Below, piece after piece: positions 11,331 through 23,173 of a stretch of 64,000 nucleotides of DNA. The stretch spans positions 100,312,033-100,376,032 of the forward strand of contig CM048845.1 of assembly GCA_026545225.1 (NCBI GenBank), given 5' to 3'. A program made the position numbers and the translations under genes. Source of the stretch: Cornus controversa. Its lineage: Eukaryota; Streptophyta; Magnoliopsida; Cornales; Cornaceae. Below the pieces are notes generated by a model that worked only from the letters and a program-made list of their open reading frames with translations, did no database searches and was not told the origin of the DNA. Each line of letters starts with the position of its first letter. The first letter of the stretch is position 1.

Positions 11331-11468
11331 ATTTGTAGGCAGAAACATTTATATCTATTAGATGTATGTGGTAGACCCCACCACATACACTTACCACATG
11401 CATCCAATGGATGTAAATGTTTCTGCCTACGAATTATATCTAAGAATTCTGTCTGAGTACCGTTACCC
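11331..11468. mobile_element. Mutator-like MITE M2, block A copy
   Basis: Palindromic sequence with arms reading GGCAGAAACATTTATA and its near complement ATGTAAATGTTTCTGCC. It is homologous to the complete 172-bp element at 54771-54942. The left 15 bases are missing here. Blocks C and D lack it at the same point of R2, confirming insertion. Confidence 0.7.
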
Positions 11469-13962
11469 TTATTAAAAGTATAAGTTGTTTCAAATTATTC
11501 ACTTTTATAATAATTCTTCTACTAATAGACTCTTATCTCTACTCTAACTTACAACTCCTCATTTGGACTCTTCACTCATCCAATTCTTTGCACTTCCAAC
11601 TATTTCGATCAATTAAATTTCATACTTGAATCAAAATTTTTTAATACACTATAACTAATTATGTAGTATATTGTAATCATTTAATTCTATTAGAATTCAC
11701 TTCTCCTTCTATTTTCTTACTATGTTAAGACTCCTAATAATAATAATAATAGACTATAATTAATTGTGTAGTATTAAATATACATAGAGTTTCTAAACCT
11801 TTTTTTAAGTTTTTTTCATTATTTTATTATATATTATATTACTCTATCTAAAAACAATGAAGGTCATGTTAAATACAAACTCTTTATTCTCAAAGTTAAC
11901 AACTCAATTAACCACTCATTTTTTCCAAATTCTTCTCACTCTTGACCGTACGTCTTTCTTTTTCTTCTATGATATGCGAAAAAAGGTTCGTTTTCTCTTT
12001 TGTTGTTGAATTAAATTGATGTTTAATTTGCAACTAATTCAAAGATTATAGCTTTATTTTTTATATAAATATATATCTCGTGTGTATTATGGGATTTTAA
12101 ATTTTCAAGTATTCTATTATTGGTGATGAGATGGTCTATATTCCATTTTGCTCCATGATGTTGATTATATTCTCTCAGTTCTCTTTTTTTTTTTATCATG
12201 TTGTTATATAAATGGATTACTATATCAATTTTTTGAATGTGATGAATAAAACATACACAGTAGTACGAGTAGTTATCGTGCTTTAGAATAAAGTACTTGT
12301 GATTTTGAGTAAATTTTATGATTTTGTTAATGAAAATTTATGATTTAGTTAGCTAGATTTACTGTATTGCATCCAAGAGGCTTTAGACTATTTGCTTTTC
12401 AGTTTGGTATGAAGTGGTCTTGGGTGCAAATAAAAAATAAAAAAGGCCTGATTAGATCAAACTCTCTTATTTGTATGCAGGAATGAAAACCATTGCCTAC
12501 CAATCATATTGCTCAATGTTATGAATTTTTGAGTTTGGTATTTTGGAAGTTTTATCAATATATGCCTGACATATTTTTGAAAAAGTTATTTTATATACTT
12601 TTTGTTAAATTTTAATTTTTTTTGTTGTACTTATTGTCTTAATAAATATGCCATGACTATAAATTTTCTTCCCATAATTGATATACAAACTTCGGAGCAC
12701 ATGTTTTTTTTTTTTTTTTTGTTGAACTTTTAGCAAGTATGCTACATGTAATCTATTTACTCAAAATAGGAGTATCAAATAATCCAAGTTATGCATCTTA
12801 ACTTGATATTTGTATTTAGGTATCAATGCATGTATATAATATATAATTATATTTGCATAAAGGATTATAATTAAGATTATAAGTTCACTTTTAACTACTC
12901 CTAACCTTCCTTTTTCAAGAATTATGTCCCATTGTGGTAAAGGCAATGTACTAGGTATGATACAAAAATAGAATTCTAGAAAATCTATGATAGAATGTTT
13001 GAGTTATAATATTATGAATTTTAGAAAAGAAATAAAACACAAATAAATATATTTGAAAGATATGTATGATTAAAGTGTAATTATAGTTAGAATAAATGCA
13101 AGAGAAATAAGTTAATTTTCATTTAGTGTAGGTCTACATTTAGAATAAGCATTAAGGCCATATTATTTCGTAATACTTGCTGGTGAGTGTTGACTAACAA
13201 AACACATTAGGATGAGGATTACGGTGTGTAACATTTGATTATGATTTTCTTTTTTAATTGATGAACCTAGAGCAATGATAAAAACTAAACTAGAGCTTTC
13301 TAAATAAGTAAATCAAACGAGAGCTTAAAATAAACTGGACAAAAACTAATTATGTAAAATGTAACATTAATAAAATTACAAAAGTCAAGGATCAAGAGAT
13401 ATCAATTGGTGAGCATTTTTGCTGTCTAGGCTTGAATTTTTTACAAAGAAGAAAAAATTGTAGATGATGTTAATTATACAAAAATACAAGGGATGGAGTT
13501 GCTTCTAGAATATTGTGTGATTAGCGTACACTTCTAAAATTGAAAGTTAAATATATAGAACAGTTATTAGACAATAAATGTTTTACAGAATAAAATTTTT
13601 GGGTAGTCAAGGAACAATATATTCGTATAATAAGTGTGGCCAAAATATGAGTAATGAGATAGATGTGTGACAAGCAAGAAAGAATAAATTTAGAGATTTA
13701 CATATTTATGAGACGGTATGGAAATGGTTATTATGTTTTAACTGTATGTGTGAATATTTGTTCAAGGTTATTTTAGATGAGAATTATAGTCTTTTGGCTC
13801 TAATATTTTCTTTTAAGAATTATGTTTGTTGTTAATAACATGTGAGAGGACGTATCCCATAGTCCTTAGATATTAGGCACTAATTAATTTTGTATAAAAA
13901 AATTTAATTTAAATTATAAGTTCACTTTTTATTCACGTGCAACGCATGTCCTCTTCTACTAG
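11469..13962 (+). mobile_element. Candidate Helitron (non-autonomous)
   Basis: Insertion relative to blocks C and D. The right end carries a hairpin (acgtgc, loop aac, gcatgt; 13935-13949) followed by CTAG (13959-13962) and T, the usual Helitron 3' signature; it closely resembles the end at 48099-48126. The left boundary is unclear; one TC start after A is at 11536. No Rep/helicase coding sequence seen, and the rest is AT-rich non-coding. Confidence 0.5.
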
Positions 13963-14217
13963 TATAGATATATGTCTCTCTATCTATCTATGTCCCTGCA
14001 ATTTACGATTGTGTCCCTACAATAGTAAAAGATTAACTACCTTACATGGCACTCCTTCAGTCACGTCTGTGTACCAGTCTCTCTGTCTATCTTTGTCTCT
14101 CATATCATATCAAAATATCAGCTCTTGTAACTGTAGCAATTTTTTATTTTTTTTACAAATGTGCCCTTACAAGTCCCTATATGTGTATAAGTCTCTTTAT
14201 CTATTTAAGGAAGTTCT
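13963..14217. repeat. Minisatellite block, block A
   Basis: Contains recurring phrases such as gtctctctatctatctatgt, tttacgattgtgtccct and actccttcagtcacgtc found in the tandem array of block C (27271-27811) and in scattered pieces in block D. About one unit of the roughly 215-bp period remains here. Confidence 0.7.
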
Positions 14218-14380
14218 ATTCAATTAGGATTTTAAAAGACTTTAAAATTTTTGGGGTATTCAATTCAAACTTTTATATACTTTTAAAGAATTCATACAAA
14301 TTTGGCAGTATTCAATCTAGACTTTTAAAGAGTCCGTACAAATCTGACGGTATTCAATTAGGGTTTTAAAAAAGTCTAAG
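14218..14380. mobile_element. Left end of TIR element T, block A
   Basis: Starts tattcaattaggattttaa and matches the left end of the 1.85 kb element at 41052-42897. It is cut off at 14381 by the gypsy LTR. Confidence 0.6.
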
Positions 14381-16950
14381 TGTAAGATCCTGAATTTTTA
14401 TTCTCCTTTAATTTTTATTATGAGCATATTATTGTCTATATGTGATTAAATTTTCATATTTAGTTTAGTGGGTAAAAAGCAAAATTTTGTGTCACTGTGC
14501 ATTATTAAATTAGTAGATTAATTTTTGTGACATTTAATTAAAGATATTTGGGTTTGTGGGTTTAGTACAATTTTCTATGTTCTTGGGCTTATGTAGAAAT
14601 AAATAAATAAATAAAAAATTTTAATTATTTTCTTGTGGTAGGAATTGTAACAAAAGTAAAATAAAATATAGAAATTTTGGGTTTGAAATATAAATTGGAA
14701 ATGACTTAATGGTGAAGAAACTAGAAATACAATAAGTTATAAGAATTTCTTTAATAGAATTGTAAATATAAGAATACATGAAAGTTTCATTAGTGGTGGA
14801 CATGTGTCACACAACGAGATTATTAGGAAATCATATGCATGTGATGTCCACTTTATACCCCAGCCATATATATATATATATATATATATACGAAATGAAG
14901 TGGAAAAAATTATATATATAAAGTATCAAGTATCAATTTTTTAAGCCTTGTCATTTTAAAACATTATATAATTCTTTGTTTAAATATTAGGTTAGTTGCT
15001 GGAGCTATGTATGTAATATAATATCTAGTCAAAAGAAAATGAAGACAAAAGGCATATGAAAGACACTTGTCACACATTGAGATTACATGAGAATCTAAAG
15101 ACTTCATTTTTGAGCTAGCACACATCCGTGTGTATAGGCATATATATATATAACTATGCTTTGATTTTCCATTTGCTGGAGATATAGATCAGCTATGTGA
15201 TTTCACTTGCACACACGAGACATGTGTATATATATAGAGATAGATACATATAAAATATATGCATAAGTTAGAAAGCTTCCTCTAAAAGCTTGTGGGAACC
15301 GCCTCATAGCTATCTATGCTAACTGTTCAAGAAAAAAAAACAGAGAAATAGGAAGTGATCAGTAGTGTAGTATAGAGCCGAGAGGGAGAGAGAGAGAGAA
15401 AAAGGACTGAGTTCTCCTCAAATTCTTCATGAACCCACGTAACAGAGTTAGGGCGTTTACATAGGAATTAATTTTTTTTTATTTCTTCTAAGTGCTTGTT
15501 CAACTTTACTGGTTGTGCTTATTTATAATTTCTATGACTATTGATTCATAAATTAAGTTGTTAAAGTTAATTGAATGGAGATTATAATTGATATATTTAT
15601 TTGTTATTTAGAAACTTTGAGAATAGATATGTTAAATGTATTCAAGAGTGTACATATAATACAATAATAAAGAGAAAAGAAGATAACAGAAGAGGGTTGA
15701 TAAATATATGATAACTCTTATTATCTGAGGTAGGGAATTAATTTTAGGTTTTTCTATAATTACTTGTTTTGACCATTTGCTCTTGAAGTGAGCTATTAAA
15801 TGTTCCAATTTGATATTTGTACCTGATATAAATGTTAATTTATCTTTATAGTAACTGTTGATGTGATGTATGTGTATTAATTGTAATTTAAATGTTATTT
15901 TGGATATATGGTTGTGGAAATTGTAATCTTATTGCAGGCCCTATCTGTTTATTATTGTAAATTAAATTATAATTGATATGAAAGAAAGGTTCATAACCTG
16001 ATTTGACATAACATGGAATTGAGAAGAGTTGGAGACATTGTATTGGGGGTTGTTTTTATAAGTTATATAGATTATGGAATTATGCGTTAATAGGGGGCAC
16101 GGTCCTTAGGTGAGAGTCCCTAAAAGGAATGATGCATTAATAGGGGGCATGGTCCTTGGGTGTGAATCCCTAAAAGGTTCATGCATTAGAGGTTAATAAA
16201 GACTCTGAGTAAGGGTCTTAAAAGGTTTGAATCACAAGCTTGTTGAGAGATTATTATTCTTTATTTGTTTATGTGTCCTCATTTTTTTTGAAATTATATT
16301 AATCTCTATCTATGTTGTCTTGCATACTATATTGTTATAGATTTTAGGATAGTGTTGATTCTCTACTGGGCTATTTTGGCTCACCCTTATTCTTTTCCTC
16401 GCCTAGATTTGGCTCAGGGTGGAAGCTAGAGAGCTAATCTATATGCTTGGACTATAATGTTGCCTACATGCATGATGACTTGATTTACATGTTAGATGTA
16501 GGAGGACTTTTGTGTACATTTTGTTACTTTTAATATGAGCTTGACTTGTAACAGTTCTATAATGTAAATATGAAGGTTGTGAGCTTCGTGGGTGTAGTGT
16601 GTGATGTTTGTAAACCTTGTATTGTAGAACTTAAATCCTTTGGTTTGACAGATTTTGGGCATGTAAAGTTTATAAATGGAATGACTTTTATTATGAAGCT
16701 TAATGTATTTTATTTTTTTTCTTCTTCGATGTGTTAATTTTGTAATATCAGGATTTTATACAGGTTCTTATTGTTTTCAAAAGTTAGAAAATTATGTAGA
16801 TATATTGTCGAAATTTTCTCTTAGTTAACCTTTTAAACGAAAAATGTGTTTCTAGAAATTTTACTTGCAAACTAACCTTAATTCTTCTTAAACTCCCAAA
16901 CCCTCCAGATCACACCTCGGATTTTGGGTCTAAAAATTTGGGGCGTGACA
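14381..16950 (+). repeat. 5' LTR of truncated Ty3/gypsy element W
   Basis: About 2570 bp, starting TGTAAGATCC and ending GGGGCGTGACA, immediately followed by a tRNA-iMet-type primer-binding site. Near its end (16083-16190) is a duplicated unit of about 57 bp containing agggggcacggtcctt. An internal (AT) run lies at 14868-14890. The long LTR and ending are typical of plant chromovirus-type gypsy elements. Confidence 0.8.
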
Positions 16951-16973
16951 GTTTGGTATTAAAGCTCTAGGTT
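16951..16973 (+). other. Primer-binding site of element W
   Basis: GTTTGGTATTAAAGCTCTAGG follows the LTR directly and resembles TTGGTATCAGAGC, complementary to the 3' end of initiator tRNA-Met. Confidence 0.75.
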
Positions 16974-17573
16974 TTAGATTTACTGGGAGTGTAGGGTAAC
17001 ATAGGTGACATGTTTGATTGTTATATGTTAACTTTTATGTGTTAAATTAATTGTCTAAATGAAATGCCTTTGTTCTTATATGTGATTATGCCTATGTGAA
17101 ATTTAATTGTATGGAATATGATATGTGGAATTGCATTTTAGAATGCCTAGTTATCACTCATAATTATGTATTGAAAACTTTGTGCATAGAATAGAGATAT
17201 ATGATTTTATTGCTTAATAACCTTGCCTCAATTATATACTATTGGTTGGAGAGAAAACTGAGTTATGGCAGGAAAGACAAGAGCCTCTGGTTCCACTAAT
17301 GCATAGCCCCAGGAAAACTTAGCATATGTGTTTAGAGCTCTGAGAGGCATAACAAATGTAATTCAGCAACAACAACAGGTTAATAATAATCAGCATGTTG
17401 AGTTTGTGCAACAAAGAAATGATCAAGGGGAGATGCTGACTTTACTGACAAAATTCAAAAAGCTGAAACCACCAACTTTTGTGGGTAGTCCTCACCCAAA
17501 TGAGGCTGATAGATGGATAAGGCAAGTGAAGAAAATCTTAAATGTTCTACATGTCAATGATGAACACTGGGTA

Positions 17574-20500
17574 TGTAATATCCCAAAAATTTTAAAATAG
17601 ATTTTTAAAATATTTTGAGGGTTAGATGAGTAATTTTGAGTATATATAATTATAATATAATTATATATATATTTATGTTTAACAAACAATATTAGGGATT
17701 TAAATTTAAATAGAATCTTAATCCTAATGAGATTATAACCACTAAATACTCTCTATATAAATTATGTCTAGGGCTTAATATCGTAGAATATAACCTGAAA
17801 ATTGTAGAAGTCGAGACGAGAGACAACGGCGACAAAGAGAGTTGCTTGGAATTAAAGATGGAAAATTGGATTGAAGATTTAAAACAGGCAAGTTGATCTT
17901 GCATTATATTTTTGTATATGGTTGTAACTTGCGTATTAATATTACGTAAAATATTTTATATGTTTAAGACTTCCATTATATAACAGATTGCAACACTAAT
18001 TGTTTTATTCCTATTAACATCACGTATAATTTGGATTAGTAATGCATAATGAAATAATTTCAATCAGTCGAATATTTTTGCTATGTTTGTGTATATATAG
18101 ATATGTATAGCCCCTTCGTGTATATAATTGTATTGATAAGCATTCTTGTAGGTGGTGTATATATAAATTTGTCAGTTATGTGTAATATATGATATAAATG
18201 TATATGGACTAAATTGTATTTATATTTAGGATACTGATATGTAGTGACGGTATATGTTCAAAATTATATTTAGGATACAATGTGTATTTGCTATGTTATA
18301 CGTACAGAATATAACATAGTGGCCCTACAATGTGTAGTTGCGACATATGTACAGAATTATATATAGTGCCCCTATATATACCTTATATTTAGGATGCAAT
18401 GTGTAACATGGGGTGATATGTATTATATTTAGGATATAATGTGTATTTGATATATTATTCGTACAGAATATAATATAGTGGCACTACAATGTGTAGTTAC
18501 GACATTTATACATATAAAATTATATTTAGGATATAACGTTGTGATACGTAGTAACCTATATATAGTTTATATTTAGGATACAATATGTATATGCGACAGA
18601 ATATAATATAGTCACCCTACAATCCTCATATTTAGGATACAATGTGTATTTGGGTTATATATACAGAATATAACATAGTGACCCTACAATGTGTAGTTGT
18701 GGCCCTACAAGGTATAGTTGCAGAGTATAGTTACAGAATTCTATTTAGGTTACAAGGTGAGATGCATACAGAACTATATTTAGGATACAAGATACAAGGT
18801 GGTGGATGCGCAGTGGAAACAAACAATCACATTCTACCATAACCTGACTTCAGTAGATACATGTCCTGAAATTTAGATGACTTCAATAGATACATGTCCT
18901 AAATTGATATATTAAGTAATTGTTTTATATCAATATTTGATTTGAGTTTTGAGACTCAAACTAAAAGAATGATGTGAATTTTGAAGGCCTAATGTAACAG
19001 AAGTGGTCACTTATAAAGAATTTGTAAACCACTCCGATATTCTGTCATATATGTAGATAGTTCTTGTAACAATTCTAGATACTTTCTAGATATTGGGTAG
19101 TGTAGATATTTTGTAACAAAAATCTTGTGAAAATACAACCTGAATTATTTTGATGGTTTGTGATGGTATATTTGGAGAAGAAAATGATCTTCAAATAAAA
19201 TAATTTTTTTAGTTTAAATTAGAGAAATTTAGGAGAAAATATTGTAAATATTCTAAAAATGATGAAAAGTCCAGGAATGATGTTTTTGAGCATAACTAAC
19301 CTATTTATGTGAAATATTTTAATTGAGAGTGAGTCAGGTGGTGAAATCGATTTAAAACTCGATAAAGGCTTGTTTACGAAAATAAAATGATAAGAAATTA
19401 GATTTTGAAATTTTACCAAGATCTATATTTGAGATTAAAGAACCTTCACAAATTTTTATACTCTCACTAGTTACGTCTTGTCTGATTTGAGTAATAATTA
19501 AAGTGTATAGAAACACGTTGATCGATTATTGATTAAATTTTCTTACTGTTGTTGACTACTTTGAGTAATGATTAAAGTGTATAGAGATACGTTGATTATT
19601 GATTAAATTTGTTTAATGTTGCATATGTTTGATAAATCAGCATAATTGATAATTAATGGATGTTATCTGATTAGTCGGAGGGTAGTCCGGGACTAACCCT
19701 ATGAGGACTTTGATAGGCATGGTCCGGGACCAGCCTATTTGGAAGTGCACTATCCTTTTTGTATAGTCATAGGGTTCAGCATACCCTTATTATGTGGACG
19801 TGGTCCGGGACCATCTGGGTGAGTAGACGTATAAGCCCAGTCACATGTGTGACCTTCGATAGTCCGGGACTATGCGATGCACACCATTTTTGTTGGCTGA
19901 GCTAGCTATTTATTGGAGGGGAGCCCGGGGCTCATGTGAGATATGTGAGAAGTTAATAAGAATTAATCAGGATGTTAAATTGATTTATGGTTCATAATTG
20001 ACATAATTGTGACATAAATTAAATGGCGAGAACTTGGAGTTTTGATATGGTAATTAGTGCGTTATTAATTGTTATATGATATTGACGATGGTAACGTATG
20101 AAAACTATAAAATGACTTGAGATGAGTTATACGTGATCCATGCATTATATATGACATTGTGCATTTTTTTTTTGTTAATGTTTGATTAAATTATCTGTCA
20201 TTGAGGTAATATAATTGGTTATTGCGAGTTACTTTTATATATGAGAATATAAGGTCGGGTCAATTTGCTGAGCAGGAAATGTGTTAGCAATCCCTTGTTG
20301 AGCTTGTGAGCTCACTCCTTAACAATTTTCAGGTACTCGTTGGGTATGCATGTGAAAGAGACCAATGGTGGAGATGGAGATCATCTAATTAGTTTAGTAC
20401 TTCTGTTATTGAGAACTCATGTAATGAGGATGAAGTTAGTTGGTGAAATTTGATTAGTGTTGATGTATGGATTTATTTAGTATTTAATGGAATTATTGAA

Positions 20501-20614
20501 TGAAGATGATTTCATTTAAGGTTTTGTGATTAGTTGTGGATGTTATATTTAAATCATGCACTAAATTTAAGTATGGGACTAGAGTTTCCTATGTTTAAAT
20601 TTGGGGGCGTGACA
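17574..20614 (+). mobile_element. Solo LTR (gypsy) nested in gag of W
   Basis: 3041 bp, starting TGTAATATCCC and ending GGGGGCGTGACA, with a perfect GGGTA duplication (17569-17573, 20615-20619). Removing it restores the gag codons for ...HW-V-TLT..., which confirms the boundaries. It contains an internal minisatellite (18220-18800) and several copies of the palindromic phrase tccgggac (about 19685-19930). Confidence 0.92.
18220..18800. repeat. Internal minisatellite of the nested LTR
   Basis: Irregular tandem copies of phrases such as atatttaggatacaatgtg, cagaatataacatagtg and ccctacaatgtgtagttg, spaced roughly 100-120 bp apart and degenerate. Confined to this LTR. Confidence 0.7.
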
Positions 20615-20859
20615 GGGTAACCCTTACTGCGTATATGTTAGAAGAGGGGCAAATTATTGGTGGGAAATGATAAAACGATCCTATAATGTTGAAGCTATGC
20701 CTTGGGTGCAATTTGAAGAACTTTTCTTTGAAAGGTACTTAGGAGATACAGTAAAGGATGCAGAACTAGTAGAGTTCTTGCAGCTAATTCAACGAAACAT
20801 GACAGTAGCTCAGTATGAAGCCAAATTCGTGGAACTATCAGTAGAAGAGTTCTCAGTAT

Positions 20860-22340
20860 GAAAACCTCATTGATCAAATTGAGAAGAGTATCACAACTTA
20901 AAACACTCCATGTGTGTGCTCTCAAAAATATTTTTAGAACAAAGCTTCTCTTTTAAATTTCTCCCTCATCTCCGAAAAATATGTTTTCTCTGTTCTGGAT
21001 TGTGTCTCTCTAAAAAGTATCATTAAACTGAAGCACAAAGAGGTATTTATAAACATTAAGAGTTCTAATATTTCACGAAAAGCAAGTTAAAATTCGTACT
21101 AGGACTTCCCATAAGATTTCAAACTGATATGGAAACAAAAATTGGATTACCGCATACAGAGGCGGAACTACATGTGGGCTAACCTGGGCTATAGCCCAGG
21201 TCCAATTTTTTTTTTTGTTTTTACTACTACTGTGTTTAACATAACCCACTAGCCTAGCCCAGCCCAGCCCAACCCACAAACCTTTTATTTTTTAACTAGG
21301 CTTTTGTGTAGAAGAGAAATAAAGATAGAAAAACCCTACTTCCCAGTTCCAGAATCCCATTGTTGTCGGTGAAGTGGCAAACAGAGTCAAGACAAACCAA
21401 AAAGAAAAAGGTATGTTCTTCACTTCTATGTCTAAAAAATTATTTCTTCCTTAGATTTTTCATTAAAGAAATCATTTATCATATAACTTATAGTCTTAAA
21501 TTTTTCATTAAAGAAATTATTGATCCTGTAGTTCCGCCTCTGAATATATATATACAAAGAGTGAGAGAGAGAGAGAGTAAGAGAGAGAGGATTTTGGGTG
21601 GGTTTCTTTTCGCTATGAAGGTTCAAGAAAATAGCATAAGTATTAAAGAGAGCATCGAAATAAAGTTTTCTGTTTGCTATAATTATCGAAAAAAAGTTTT
21701 CTTTTTTCTTTATTATTTTTGAATAATTATCAAAAAAAAAAAAATTTCAAGAACTCTGAAACCCAAAAAAGAAAAAGAAAAAAAGTTTTTAGAAAACTAA
21801 AAAGAAGTATTATCTGAAACTATCAACCTCAAAGTTTTATAATGACACATTGTTTGTGCCTATTTTTCTGTGTAGAGAGAGAAACAAAGATACACAAATG
21901 CTGCCTAGCTAGCCTGTATTCATCAAAATTGTCATAAAAAATGCTACGTTTATTTTTAAATTTTCTTACTTTTAGCCCTCCCCACTTTGCAATCATGGCT
22001 CTGCCCCTATCCACATATCAGTTAAGTGCGATTAGTTGCACTCTACATGTTTTGAAAACTGCATAAATCCCGAGATATGTTGGAGCGGTTGGACTTTGCA
22101 AAAAAACGTATTTTTTTTCTTCTGACAATTCATTTTTCTAAGTCCCAAGACCTCCCACACTTCAAATATAATGTCCTTACCCTCATACCTGTGCTAAATG
22201 ATGTTTCTCATTTGATTCAAGGTATCCGGATACTTTCTATTAAGCTCCAATAACCAAGACATAAGATTGAACACCAAATTACAACTCAATCACAAATTTT
22301 GACACCGAATTTTGCCAACATACAATTATATATTTTCACG
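20860..22340 (-). mobile_element. Truncated X-family LTR, block B, with hAT insert
   Basis: Begins inside the X LTR (homologous to about 23665 of block C) right at the broken end of element W. It ends ttttcacg followed by GAATG (22341-22345), as in block C. It is interrupted by a hAT-like element (21157-22009). To the right follows the same UGT 3' flank as in block C, so blocks B and C are duplicates. Confidence 0.78.
21157..22009. mobile_element. hAT-like non-autonomous element(s)
   Basis: Left end CAGAGGCGGAACTACA; an exact inverted copy of these 16 bp is at 21527-21542, which could be the end of a 386-bp element. A second, degenerate right end (TCATGGCTCTGCCCCTA) is at 21993-22009, and the flanks ACCGCATA (21149-21156) and TCCACATA (22010-22017) agree at 6 of 8 bases. 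Comparison with block C shows that the whole 0.85 kb is inserted. A hairpin with gggctatagccc follows the left end. No transposase frame. Confidence 0.65.
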
Positions 22341-22429
22341 GAATGCCCACATTACATTACTAGTAGAAATGTTCATAATTTTCATTTAGAAATTTGTGCA
22401 AGGAAGATAGAAGAATAACAAAAAGAAAA

Positions 22430-22612
22430 TCATCCCTTAATTTGTTCGGTGAAGTTATTGAAATTCTTGAATGATGATCCACCTTCAATGATACTCTGTC
22501 GACCTAATTCCTTCATCTTCACTGCATTTGCTCTTATACTGCCATCAGACAGCAACATTTCCATCTGTCTCTTTATCTCATGCCTTGAGACGATCTCATT
22601 TCCCTCCTTCCA
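22430..22612 (-). pseudogene. UGT83A-like copy 2, 3'-terminal fragment
   Basis: Only the last part of exon 2 remains, about 58 codons ending FKNFNNF-EQIKG and the stop at 22430-22432. It lies downstream of the donor-sugar box and is cut at about 22608-22612, where the next recognisable motif would be the conserved DVWKVGLGL region. It matches copy 3 most closely (both have GGSS rather than GGS). It cannot encode an enzyme. Confidence 0.88.
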
Positions 22613-22623
22613 GCCATGATATC

Positions 22624-22661
<38 letters not shown>

Positions 22662-23056
22662 ACCAAAAGTATATACATATAGGTATGCTCTTGCCATACA
22701 AGTAATTATAGCCTTATTTAGAAGCTTGAGGACAATCAATTGAGTAATTCATAGGTTCTCAACTTTGCGTTAGGGAAACCGCAGTAGTAGTGTAAAAGAG
22801 AGAGAGAGATAGCTTTGCGGAGCACTGAGAGCTTCAGCAGCCATGGGGCTCTGAACTGGCTGAAAGTAGAAAGTACAAATTTTGATAATTCATGAGAATA
22901 ATGCCTCCGCTGCACGCGTTGGAGAAATAATTGAATGAGGAGGCGTCAAAATTCAATTTTAGACGTCCAAATGGAGGAGGAGACCATTTAGAATGACAAG
23001 GAGGGATATCAAGAGCTGGGCAAGAATGCGAAACTTTGGAGATACAGCTGTAAATC
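22613..23056. other. Unassigned unique sequence between UGT copies 2 and 3
   Basis: Starts with a CT microsatellite (22624-22656). Unlike its surroundings it has moderate GC, an AG-rich stretch (22795-22812) and a short open start at atggggctctga, somewhat like a gene 5' UTR. No protein is recognisable in any frame. It ends abruptly at MITE-1 sequence. Confidence 0.4.
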
Positions 23057-23169
23057 AGAAAGATATCAAACTATATTTATTTTTTAATTACTACTTAAAA
23101 ATTTCTAACACTTAAAATTCAACTCTTAAAATTTTCCGTACTTAATTTTTACTTTTATCAAACAACACC
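23057..23169. mobile_element. MITE-1, right half, block C
   Basis: Matches the right 110 bp of MITE-1, including the terminal TTATCAAACAACACC, followed by TAT (23170-23172) and then the X LTR, as in blocks A and D. The left half is lost at the junction with unassigned sequence. Confidence 0.75.
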
Positions 23170-23173
23170 TATG

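Larger units (their letters stand above)
17265..20859 (+). pseudogene. Gypsy gag of element W, split and truncated
   Basis: Gag begins with the ATG of MAGKTRASG (17265). An in-frame stop occurs at 17304-17306, after which the frame continues through a Gln-rich stretch (IQQQQQ) and LKPPTFVGSPHPNEADRWI, a typical gag core. At 17573 it is interrupted by a solo LTR. It resumes at 20615 with TLTAYMLEEG, shows a 1-base frameshift near 20655, and continues with SYNVEAMPWVQFEELFFERY to 20859, where the element stops abruptly against X-LTR sequence. Everything 3' of this (zinc knuckle, pol, 3' LTR) is lost. Confidence 0.85.

Noticed and set aside
16951-16973. tRNA gene
   Set aside because: The match is only to the short tRNA 3'-end complement of a primer-binding site; no cloverleaf.
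22430-22612. Copy 2 as a small gene
   Set aside because: Only the C-terminal 58 or so codons of the UGT remain, with no start, donor box or acceptor domain.
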